Source: Bacillota bacterium
Lineage (GTDB): Bacteria > Bacillota > Clostridia > Lachnospirales > Lachnospiraceae
Direction: 5' to 3'
Assembly: GCA_023393095.1 (NCBI GenBank)
Contig: JAEWMT010000028.1
Location: 1-5,923, forward strand
DNA length: 5,923 nucleotides
The notes beneath the pieces are model-generated. The model ran no database searches. It was not told the origin of the DNA and worked only from the letters and a program-made list of their open reading frames with translations. This document shows positions 1-4,946 of the stretch, one piece after another. Numbering within the stretch: the first letter of the stretch is position 1; the number at the start of each line of letters is the position of its first letter. The position numbers were made by a program, and so were the translations under genes.

Positions 1-785
1 GAAGATTTTCGTATAGCATTCTGCTTCTTTTGAAGCTCTTTTTTCTCAGCAGTAGTTTTTGAATTTAGCTCAGCAGTAGTTAATGCGATAATCTTTGCCT
101 GGGCATCATCATTTAACTTTTTATCAGAGGTTTTCCAAACGTGTCCACTGGGATCTATGTATAAAATCGGATTATCACCACAATAAATATATAGATTTAA
201 CGTCAACGGATTATTTACCTGTCCTTCATAGCTGTCCTCACTCAGGAACCTTCCTGTCTCCGGTTCATAATATCTTGCTCTAAGGTATATTAATCCACCT
301 TCAATATCATGACTCTCTCCGGTGAATCCAAACGGGCTGTTGGTCAGTCTTGCATTCTTTGCTACCGGTGAGATAGGCTCTCCAAATGGTGCAAAGCGGT
401 TATTGTCAAAGATACCAGCGTTCATATTGGTGATGGCTATGGTGGAGCCCAAGGCATCACTTAAGTAATATAACGGATTGTTCGGTTTTCCTTCTACTTG
501 TCCCAGATCTTCCACGCTGACACGTTCTCCGTTAGCATAATTATATGCCCCACGGTAATTTCCGTCAACATCCGTAATCATTAATACCTGGGTATATTCC
601 TGGTTGATGTCGTTGATGTAGTTAGTTACTTCGAAGACATCCGGATTGATTAAGCCGTAAGGGTCGGAAGGGTTTTGCTCTGCATAAGAACATGCTGTCA
701 GTATTACCGGGTTTAAATCAAATTCTTTTGCTGCAGATATTATGTAATCAACATTGTCTTTGATTACCTGAGCCGCCTTTTTCAT
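1..785 (-). CDS. Rhs core C-terminal fragment leading into a polymorphic toxin (3' end beyond the window)
   Basis: Open from ATG at 785 through the left edge (261 codons). Residues about 52-214 are the end of an Rhs/YD-repeat core: INDINQEYTQVL, then PLYYLSDALGS (104-114), NSPFGFTGESHDIEGG (149-164), RARYYEPETGRF (169-180) and the closing DPSG at 211-214, after which Rhs proteins switch to a variable toxin. Residues 215-261 are the start of that toxin: charged, Lys/Glu-rich, probably helical, type unknown. Residues 1-38 are not Rhs; the stretch YIISAAKEFDLNPVIL with AEQ soon after resembles the helix carrying the catalytic Glu of SLT/lysozyme-like domains, so it may be a scrap of a former toxin tip joined to the core (inference). 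In-frame TGA and TAA lie just upstream, which fixes the 5' limit. AAGGA abuts the ATG with no spacer, so translation is doubtful. It follows the 822-1271 gene by 36 nt. A whole Rhs protein would carry the toxin across the cell envelope; this truncated one could not. Confidence 0.8.
   Translation of the reverse strand, partial: MKKAAQVIKDNVDYIISAAKEFDLNPVILTACSYAEQNPSDPYGLINPDVFEVTNYINDINQEYTQVLMITDVDGNYRGAYNYANGERVSVEDLGQVEGKPNNPLYYLSDALGSTIAITNMNAGIFDNNRFAPFGEPISPVAKNARLTNSPFGFTGESHDIEGGLIYLRARYYEPETGRFLSEDSYEGQVNNPLTLNLYIYCGDNPILYIDPSGHVWKTSDKKLNDDAQAKIIALTTAELNSKTTAEKKELQKKQNAIRKS
195..564 (-). repeat. Rhs core repeat copy 1 (intact frame)
   Basis: This stretch encodes roughly residues 74-197 of the left-edge Rhs fragment and recurs in direct orientation at 4945-5315. 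In the part I aligned base by base (221-376 against 4964-5122) there are 8 substitutions and one 3-nt insertion, about 95% identity. Positions 261-299 are an exact 39-bp match to 4195-4233. It is the only one of the three copies without a frameshift or internal stop, so it is the likeliest to be functional or recently acquired. Confidence 0.85.
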
Positions 786-821
786 TCCTTATCAGACAAC
801 AGCCTTTAGATTATATTAATG

Positions 822-1271
822 TTAGTTTGCTATATATAAATAATACTTTCCATCACATTGCCTAACAATAAATACCCATACTTCTATGGATTTTATATGC
901 TTCCCCGAAAGAAATGTTAAATAACATACTTCAATACCATTTTTATTCATATCCCACCATGAAGCATTGTTTTCAAAATGTGGTATTTCATTTTTATTTT
1001 TAATTATATGTTCATTTTTAAAATGCTTTTTAAGATCTTCTTTTATATTATTTATATCCCTCTCGCTAATTTGTACTTTTGCCATAAAATATTCATCCCT
1101 TCTATCATAATAATAGTTTATTATCTTAGATGTAGAAGGGAGTGATAAATTCAATTCTCTTTTAATTATGCTAGATGGTCTATCTTTTTGATTAAAATAT
1201 ATAACAAATAACATAAGTACTAAAAGTACTAAAGCACTCAATATAATAATGTATATTTTTTTATGTTTCAT
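822..1271 (-). CDS. Membrane-anchored candidate immunity protein
   Basis: A 149-residue protein with a basic N-terminus and one strong hydrophobic segment (about residues 6-27, IYIIILSALVLLVLMLFVIY), then an extracytoplasmic domain of about 120 residues with ELNLSLPSTSKIINYYYD, a charged helix around ISERDINNIKEDLKKHF and a WW motif near residue 106. No lipobox Cys is seen, so it is probably a signal-anchor protein. I do not recognise a named family. The immunity role is inferred from position: it sits between Rhs pieces and starts 17 nt after the stop of a possible toxin tail. The frame stays open to an ATG at 1364, but the ATG at 1271 has AAGGAG seven bases upstream and begins directly at the signal-anchor, so it is preferred. 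It lies outside the membrane, where an incoming wall- or membrane-acting toxin could be met (inference). Confidence 0.75.
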   Translation of the reverse strand: MKHKKIYIIILSALVLLVLMLFVIYFNQKDRPSSIIKRELNLSLPSTSKIINYYYDRRDEYFMAKVQISERDINNIKEDLKKHFKNEHIIKNKNEIPHFENNASWWDMNKNGIEVCYLTFLSGKHIKSIEVWVFIVRQCDGKYYLYIAN

Positions 1272-1278
1272 AAATAAT

Positions 1279-1284
1279 CTCCTT
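1279..1284 (-). promoter_or_regulatory. Ribosome binding site deciding the start at 1271
   Basis: AAGGAG on the minus strand with a 7-nt spacer to ATG at 1271. The upstream in-frame ATG at 1364 has no comparable site, so the shorter protein is chosen. Confidence 0.75.
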
Positions 1285-1288
1285 ATGA

Positions 1289-1363
1289 CTAATTCATCTT
1301 TCTTAATATTTGGTTTGCATATTCCGCTTTCGAGGACTTTATCCATCCACTTAGCGTCCTGCA
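1289..1363 (-). pseudogene. Possible toxin C-terminal tail before the 822-1271 gene
   Basis: A 24-codon minus-strand reading between a TAA and a TAG ends in SSKAEYANQILRKMN. There is no start codon and it overlaps the rejected N-terminal extension of the next gene in another frame. Support is positional: its stop is 17 nt before the immunity start, the same arrangement as in the other modules of this window, where toxin tails of 40 to 57 codons sit 7 to 24 nt upstream of immunity genes. The reading is short enough to be chance. Confidence 0.35.
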
Positions 1364-1433
1364 TTACGGCTCACTGGTGATTACCGTAGCCGAACTTACA
1401 CCGACTGGGGTGATCCAGCTTCACTGTACGCAC
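1364..1433. other. GC-richer unexplained stretch with short inverted repeats
   Basis: This segment is visibly richer in G and C than the AT-rich genes on both sides. It contains short inverted repeats such as CGGCT/AGCCG and TACGG/CCGTA (1365-1391) and CACC/GGTG. A plus-strand frame is open across it from about 1293 to 1436 and ends in YGSLVITVAELTPTGVIQL, but it has no start codon. It could be a scrap of a mobile element, a structured RNA or toxin-coding sequence. I cannot assign it. Confidence 0.3.
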
Positions 1434-1472
1434 TAAAAAGATCCCCAGACTCCTTAAATGGAGACTGGGGAC
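1434..1472 (-). terminator. Rho-independent terminator after the lipoprotein gene
   Basis: TCCCCAGACTCC (1442-1453) pairs with GGAGACTGGGGA (1460-1471), 11 of 12 pairs with one A-A mismatch, around a 6-nt loop. On the minus strand the stem is followed by CTTTTTAG. It lies about 110 nt past the stop of the 1584-2321 gene and separates it from the 822-1271 gene. I see nothing coding in 1473-1583. Confidence 0.8.
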
Positions 1473-1583
1473 TTTGTTTAGTAAGAAAACTTATGTTAAA
1501 ATGTCCTCAATCTCCATCATGGATTACTTTGTGAAGGGATTTTATATCGGAATGAAATAATTATATAATCTCTATGGATATTT

Positions 1584-2321
1584 TTAATGAGTATCTAAGA
1601 GAGCAATATCCTTTATATATAGAATTTCGCTCTCTGCCCCATACCCACTATCGTAAACAACTAATCCTTTATTTAAATCCCATGTGAATTCTTCATAAAA
1701 ATCAGTATCCCCGTTATTCTTAGTTATCCACATTCTTGATATTATCTGATTATCTTTAATATCAAGAAAATTATGCATACCTATTTCGTCTTCTTTTTTC
1801 ACATCTGGCATTGGCTTTGGCTGAAAAATCAAATAACTATTTTTCATTATCTTTTCTTCAGTATCTAAACATTTTAAAAGTAAGTTATCATCATCGTAAA
1901 ATTCAATTAATTTCTCATCATTATAAATATAGCTCCAAAGTCGATATATTTTATCTGCTGTGACATAAAAATATATGTTTAAACGACCTTTATTCAAATA
2001 ACCATCATGGTCATCAATTGGTGGAATAACTAGTTTATAAATCGACCCATTTTGATAGTCAGATACTTTATAGACTTTTATATTAACTATATCTGTTTTC
2101 CTAGGAGTTTTTGTTTCTCCACTTTCATATGCTACAATGTCGTTAATAGTGATGCTTGAAGTAAGATAAAAATTATCTTCTTTAAAAATATTAGATGTAT
2201 TGACTTTCGACAATTGATCTTCTGGATGAATTGTAGCTAACTCCTTAATATTCTCAGATTTTGAGCAACCAGAAAACAGTGCGAACATTAGGCAAAGAAT
2301 TAAAATTATATACTTATACAT
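1584..2321 (-). CDS. Candidate immunity lipoprotein
   Basis: A 245-residue protein starting MYKYIILILCLMFALFSGC: a short signal peptide followed by a lipobox-like FSGC, so Cys17 is the predicted lipidated residue and the protein should be tethered to the outer face of the membrane. The rest is soluble and strand-rich, with charged, Asp/Asn/Lys-rich stretches, YFYVTADKIYRLWSYI in the middle and FTWDLNKGLVVYDSGYG near the end. I do not recognise a family. It starts 7 nt after the stop of a toxin tail (2329-2499), and its ribosome binding site overlaps that stop, suggesting translational coupling; this is the main argument for an immunity role. A GTG at 2327 is in frame two codons earlier but would overlap the GAGG site, so ATG at 2321 is preferred. 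It ends before the terminator at 1434-1472. Confidence 0.8.
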   Translation of the reverse strand: MYKYIILILCLMFALFSGCSKSENIKELATIHPEDQLSKVNTSNIFKEDNFYLTSSITINDIVAYESGETKTPRKTDIVNIKVYKVSDYQNGSIYKLVIPPIDDHDGYLNKGRLNIYFYVTADKIYRLWSYIYNDEKLIEFYDDDNLLLKCLDTEEKIMKNSYLIFQPKPMPDVKKEDEIGMHNFLDIKDNQIISRMWITKNNGDTDFYEEFTWDLNKGLVVYDSGYGAESEILYIKDIALLDTH

Positions 2322-2326
2322 AGACA

Positions 2327-2334
2327 CCTCACCT
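2327..2334 (-). promoter_or_regulatory. Ribosome binding site overlapping the toxin stop, deciding the lipoprotein start
   Basis: AGGTGAGG on the minus strand contains the TGA (2331-2329) that ends the upstream toxin tail and lies 5 nt before ATG at 2321. The GTG at 2327 begins inside this site, which argues against it as the start. Confidence 0.65.
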
Positions 2335-2499
2335 ATCCATAATTGTTTTAAGTAATATGTAAACTCCTGCTTGATTATCTACTAATTTTGGATTATATGT
2401 ATGATTTGATCCATATTTCCCTTTGTTATGAAGATTTGTTCCATTGTATAAATATGGAGAAATATTATAAAAACAAAAAAAAGTTGAAGGTATAAAAAG
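2329..2499 (-). pseudogene. C-terminal remnant of an Rhs-associated toxin
   Basis: The minus-strand frame is open after TGA at 2502-2500. It starts with a low-complexity Phe-rich run over a poly-T tract and becomes convincing from about 2466: SPYLYNGTNLHNKGKYGS, then NHTYNPKLVDNQAG, then VYILLKTIMDR and TGA. It has no start codon or upstream domain, so only about the last 45 residues of the toxin survive. The His/Asn/Gly-rich composition is typical of nuclease-like toxin ends, but I cannot name the family. Its stop is 7 nt before the lipoprotein start, so the lipoprotein is its probable immunity partner. Confidence 0.6.
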
Positions 2500-2642
2500 T
2501 CAGTTAGGTTTTTAATATTATATAATTCATTTAAACTAATTGTAGCTTTATCTCCCCATGTTGATATCTCTAGTTCTACTTTACCTGTTACTAAATTATC
2601 ATTAATTCCAGTTATAGTTACCCAATGATATGCTACAACAAT
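2382..2642 (-). pseudogene. Fragment of a papain/C39-like toxin domain
   Basis: An 86-codon frame without a proper start contains VVAYHWVTITGIN, a strand-turn stretch, LEISTWGDKATISLNELY and NLTDFLYLQL. The HWVTITG and later STWG pattern resembles the catalytic-His strand and following strand of C39-like/papain-fold peptidases, which also occur as polymorphic toxin tips (family knowledge; I could not run a profile search). The catalytic Cys half is absent. From about 2485 the frame runs through T-rich DNA and is probably not meaningful; there it overlaps the next toxin tail in another frame. This is the debris of a toxin whose 5' part was lost and whose junction with the next cassette lies around the T8 run at 2475-2482. 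Confidence 0.5.
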
Positions 2643-2707
2643 TTAGTATTGTTATACCTATCTTTTCTTAATTATATTGCAATCAGCGCTGCTATCAATA
2701 CATTTAT

Positions 2708-2953
2708 TTATTCTAATCTCAAAGTGTATGGAAGTTCTGCTTGTTCTTCATTTATAAGTTTTACTTTATTTATCTCGTATACAAAAATTGTATGTTCATA
2801 TAATTTTTTCTTATAAATTTCTTTTCCAAGATACGTTCCTTTATAGGAGGTAAAATACTTGCTCACTCTTGTATAAGTTATTTGACTTATTTCTCTACCA
2901 AAAGAAATAAGTAAGTAGTTTTTATCAAAATCTACTGTTGAGTTTGGAATATT
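2708..2953 (-). pseudogene. 3' fragment of a candidate immunity gene
   Basis: An 81-residue frame with no start codon, opening just after a TGA and closing at TAA 2710-2708. It contains VDFDKNYLLISFGREISQIT, a basic Tyr/Lys-rich middle and HTIFVYEINKVKLINEEQ. The alternating strand pattern and reading quality show real past coding. Style and place suggest the end of a small secreted or lipoprotein immunity protein whose 5' part was deleted. The break lies at about 2955, shortly after the hairpin that ends the 3115-3534 gene. I recognise no named family. Confidence 0.55.
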
Positions 2954-2982
2954 TCAGGATGAATTCAAATTATCGGACAATA

Positions 2983-3027
2983 GAACAAATCCTGCCAATG
3001 CGTTTTTGCAAAGGCGGGATTTGTTTT
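2983..3027 (-). terminator. Hairpin, likely terminator after the NTF2-fold immunity gene
   Basis: ACAAATCCTGCC (2985-2996) pairs with GGCGGGATTTGT (3013-3024), 12 pairs including one G-T, with TGC/GCA able to extend inside the loop. The minus-strand side is followed by TTCTATT, a weak U-tract; the plus side is followed by TTTTAG, so it may act in both directions. It lies about 90 nt past the stop of 3115-3534. Nothing coding is seen in 3028-3114. Confidence 0.6.
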
Positions 3028-3114
3028 AGAGTTTAATTATTAACAAACCCAACGGGTTAATATGTTTTATCAGTTTCTCATATAACAATTTACTCAGACA
3101 TGCCCCTGTAACAA

Positions 3115-3534
3115 TTACCCCATCCAAACTGCTAACACTTGTCCCTCTTTCTGAATTAAAGCATTTGGAGCAGCACCGTCCACATCAGGCGGTAAAGTAC
3201 CGTTAATATGCCAACACTCTTTTTTAGAATCATAGGAGACTTCAATTTTTCTTCCGTTGATAGGATTATATGGCTGTCCATTTACCTCATTATATTTATC
3301 CAACCATATTTCTTTTGATTTCTCTATCGCCGTATTCGCATCATCGACTTGTCCAACATTTTTATCAGACGGAAATGTTTCGATTTCCCATTGATAATTG
3401 GTTAAATCAAATTTTCCTACATCAGACGGTTTCGTTTTTGGCGGTTGTTTTGAACTAAATAACATTATTGCTACACCTCCTATAACAGCCAAAACAAAAA
3501 AAATTGTAATTGAAATAATGATTTTATTCTTCAT
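3115..3534 (-). CDS. NTF2-fold immunity protein (membrane-anchored)
   Basis: A 139-residue protein with a hydrophobic signal-anchor at about residues 4-26 (IIISITIFFVLAVIGGVAIML), a Pro/Lys linker, then a domain of about 85 residues: NTAIEKSKEIWLDKYNEVNG, an insertion with GRKIEVSYD, ECWHINGTLPPDVDGAAP and a closing ALIQKEGQVLAVWMG. This helix-strand-strand order with a 'WHINGTLPP' core and a final 'G.V..V..G' strand matches the NTF2-fold immunity family that accompanies Rhs and other polymorphic toxins. It should neutralise the adjacent DUF4329-type toxin, whose stop lies 24 nt upstream. An in-frame GTG at 3543 overlaps the ribosome binding site; ATG at 3534 has AGAGGTG six bases upstream and is preferred. 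The gene is intact although its toxin is frameshifted. Confidence 0.8.
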   Translation of the reverse strand: MKNKIIISITIFFVLAVIGGVAIMLFSSKQPPKTKPSDVGKFDLTNYQWEIETFPSDKNVGQVDDANTAIEKSKEIWLDKYNEVNGQPYNPINGRKIEVSYDSKKECWHINGTLPPDVDGAAPNALIQKEGQVLAVWMG

Positions 3535-3540
3535 ACCGAT

Positions 3541-3547
3541 CACCTCT
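3541..3547 (-). promoter_or_regulatory. Ribosome binding site deciding the start at 3534
   Basis: AGAGGTG on the minus strand with a 6-nt spacer to ATG at 3534. The alternative GTG at 3543 lies inside this site. Confidence 0.65.
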
Positions 3548-3558
3548 TTTTTATTAAG

Positions 3559-3744
3559 TTATTTTTTCCAAGGTGTCTTTTTCGATTTAGGAAGATCAGA
3601 ATATAAGAGTTTATCCTTTCCTGTTGCTGGATCATACTTTCTCAACTCTCCGTTTGGACCATACACATAATTCGGAACACCTCTTGTTTTTGCATTAGTC
3701 TTATCAGTATCGGAAAACCTCGTAATTTCTAATCCACTACCCAT
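3559..3744 (-). pseudogene. DUF4329-type Rhs toxin, 3' part after the frameshift
   Basis: This frame carries the second half of the toxin domain begun in 3729-4202. It reads GSGLEITRFSDTD, then VPNYVYGPNGELRKYDPATG and a basic tail ending in TPWKK. The order HTHP, about ten residues, FSDTD, then a 'Y..gPnGelrkYdP.tG' strand is the hallmark of DUF4329, and the H.H...S..D spacing recalls JAMM/MPN metalloproteases (comparison from family knowledge). The ATG at 3744 falls mid-domain and is not a natural start. The frame differs from the upstream part by an offset that a 4-nt insertion would repair. It ends 24 nt before the NTF2-fold immunity gene. Confidence 0.7.
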
Positions 3745-4202
3745 AGGGTGTGTATGAACTGTTGCAACCCTTTCTTTCCAAATGGTGTACTAGGGTATAA
3801 AACGCCCCAAGGATCCTTATCAGTTCTAGGTTCTACATAAGAATATTTTGTAACTTTAGTTTCAACTGCATTTTTGTAATATACCCTTGTAGGTTTCCAA
3901 CCAGGCCAAAATGTATTTAAGCTAAAAGACCAAACAAATTTTGATTTTGTTACATGAGTAATTCCTGTTTTCGATATTTTATAAATTATTGTTCCATATT
4001 CCCAACCTTTATCAAATGAACGTGATACTCCCATATAAATCGCTGCATCTCTTGCTGCTTTATCAATAGTATTAAACAGATCCCCTGGTTTCAATCCTGA
4101 TGGATCGGTCATATTGACCGGATCATTATAACAATAGATATAATAGTTAGTTCCATCTCTGATTAGGGTCTTCTTGAATGAAGCGTGTAGTCTTCGGTTC
4201 AT
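3729..4202 (-). pseudogene. DUF4329-type Rhs toxin, 5' part, with Rhs boundary motif
   Basis: The frame reads IRDGTNYYIYCYNDPVNMTD then PSG (residues about 14-36), the standard end of an Rhs core, followed by the toxin: FNTIDKAARDAAIYMGVSRS (43-62), KGWEYGTIIYK (65-75; the Glu is the candidate JAMM-type acidic residue) and TPFGKKGLQQFIHT (139-152). It then runs out of frame into LWVVD and stops. The first 13 residues, with the ATG at 4202, are an out-of-frame reading of Rhs coding: the Rhs frame upstream reads RARYYEPKTTRFIQEDP and joins this one only after a 1-nt frame change near 4163-4166. The gene is therefore broken at least twice. EDP/IRDG is a different Rhs ending from the EDSYEGQVNNP of copies 1 and 3 (EDSFEGQISN in copy 3), so this toxin came with another Rhs lineage. 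Confidence 0.75.
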
Positions 4203-4281
4203 AATATCTTGCTCTAAGGTATATTAATCCACCCTCAATGTCATGACTTTCAACAGTAAATCCAAACGGGCTATTGAAGAA
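4166..4281 (-). repeat. Rhs core repeat copy 2 (short remnant)
   Basis: The minus strand encodes NSPFGFTVESHDIEGG, LIYLRARYYEPKTTRF and IQEDP, about 38 residues of Rhs core in one frame. Positions 4195-4233 are identical to 261-299. Identity to copy 1 drops before this block on the toxin side and falls in the part coding TVES. Upstream the homology stops at about 4281, soon after the terminator of the preceding gene, so all earlier core repeats are missing. Confidence 0.75.
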
Positions 4282-4299
4282 TGGCTGGTTCATTATCAG

Positions 4300-4353
4300 T
4301 AAACAGAAAAAACAACCGGCGTAAGATTTAGATAATCTGAACTATACGCCGGT
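4300..4353 (-). terminator. Rho-independent terminator after the 4359-4814 gene
   Basis: ACCGGCGTA (4315-4323) pairs with TACGCCGGT (4345-4353), nine perfect pairs, with an inner AGATT/AATCT stem. On the minus strand the stem is followed by TGTTTTTTCTGTTT. It starts 5 nt after the stop of the 4359-4814 gene and cuts it off from the DUF4329 module downstream. Confidence 0.85.
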
Positions 4354-4358
4354 AATAA

Positions 4359-4814
4359 CTATTTTTGATAAACGGTAACTGTTAACCCACTTTCTCCCAA
4401 TATTTCAAAACCTGTCTTGACTATAATATTTTTATCAGGAAATAACTCTTTAAATCTTATTGTCCAAAAATATTTAATCACTTTACCAAACTCTTCAATC
4501 AAATCATCAAGATTCATTAATTCCTCATTCCCTTGAAGAAAAAAATCTGTTAATGACCAGCTATTAACAAACATTTCTATCTTCCTTTTGTCTTTACCAT
4601 ATGTTTCCTCAAGACTATCAATATTGTTATTGTAAAATTCTGATATAAAAATGTAATCTTTTACTTCAATAATCTCTGGACAGAAAACACTTGCTACAGC
4701 CAATGTATTCTCTATATTACATGAATTTGCTGCATGATTCATAAGTGTTTTACCTCTTATCTCAATAAAGTATTTCATAATACCATTGTTTACTATACTT
4801 TCATACTTCTTCAT
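4359..4814 (-). CDS. Cytoplasmic candidate immunity protein
   Basis: A 151-residue soluble protein with no signal peptide or membrane segment. The N-terminal half alternates strands and helices (MKKYESIVNNGIMKYFIEI, then TLAVASVFCPEIIEVKDYIF). The middle has FVNSWSLTDFFLQGNEELMN and a long helix, and the end is RFKELFPDKNIIVKTG then ESGLTVTVYQK. The closing 'FPDKNIIV...G.TVTVYQ' pattern looks like one I have met in small hypothetical proteins next to polymorphic toxins, but I cannot give a family name. GGAGG lies 6 nt before ATG 4814, a strong site. A 40-codon toxin tail (4827-4946) stops 12 nt upstream, and a strong terminator follows. A cytoplasmic place fits protection from an intracellular toxin (inference). 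Confidence 0.75.
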   Translation of the reverse strand: MKKYESIVNNGIMKYFIEIRGKTLMNHAANSCNIENTLAVASVFCPEIIEVKDYIFISEFYNNNIDSLEETYGKDKRKIEMFVNSWSLTDFFLQGNEELMNLDDLIEEFGKVIKYFWTIRFKELFPDKNIIVKTGFEILGESGLTVTVYQK

Positions 4815-4826
4815 ATATATCCTCCA

Positions 4827-4946
4827 TTACCTTAATAAACCTTTAGGCACTGGTTCTTCTGATTTAACGTCACGAGGATACCATTTACCATTAGGTGCTT
4901 TATTCCAAACAGTCATTTTTACTCTATCAGACGAGATATCGTAAAT
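4827..4946 (-). pseudogene. C-terminal toxin tail before the 4359-4814 gene
   Basis: A 39-residue frame following an in-frame TAA: IYDISSDRVKMTVWNKAPNG then KWYPRDVKSEEPVPKGLLR. The W-N-K-A-P-N-G-K-W turn and basic end look like a real domain terminus, but the rest of the toxin is gone. It is joined directly to Rhs core copy 3: relative to copy 1, about 7 nt (CCGTTGA) are missing at the join, between two CGTT motifs, which brings a TAA into frame. Its stop is 12 nt before the immunity ATG, inside the leader that carries GGAGG. An internal ATG (residue 11) has no ribosome binding site. I cannot name the toxin type. Confidence 0.6.

Noticed and set aside
95..283. Plus-strand open frame of 62 codons
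   Set aside because: It lies wholly antisense to the clearly recognisable Rhs core coding of the minus strand and has no protein-like features.
1272..1364. N-terminal extension of the 822-1271 protein to ATG 1364
   Set aside because: It would put 31 polar residues before a normal signal-anchor start; ATG 1271 has an AAGGAG at ideal spacing and the upstream ATG has none.
1365..1433. Possible group II intron end or a YezD-like small gene on the plus strand
   Set aside because: GAGCCGTA on the minus strand recalls intron domain V and YGSLVITV recalls small YezD-like proteins, but the rest of either pattern is missing, so no call was made.
2475..2482. T8 run as programmed frameshift joining the C39-like piece to the next toxin tail
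   Set aside because: The joined product would carry a meaningless Phe-rich linker, and the upstream piece already lacks its N-terminal half; a deletion joint is simpler.
2625..2816. Plus-strand open frame of 63 codons rich in Ile/Ser/Tyr
   Set aside because: It is antisense to the recognisable 2708-2953 and 2382-2642 remnants; its hydrophobic look comes from the AT-rich complement, and no ribosome binding site is present.
3270..3670. Two plus-strand open frames (3270-3458 and 3398-3670)
   Set aside because: Both run antisense to the NTF2-fold immunity gene and toxin end, which have family-level signatures and a good ribosome binding site.
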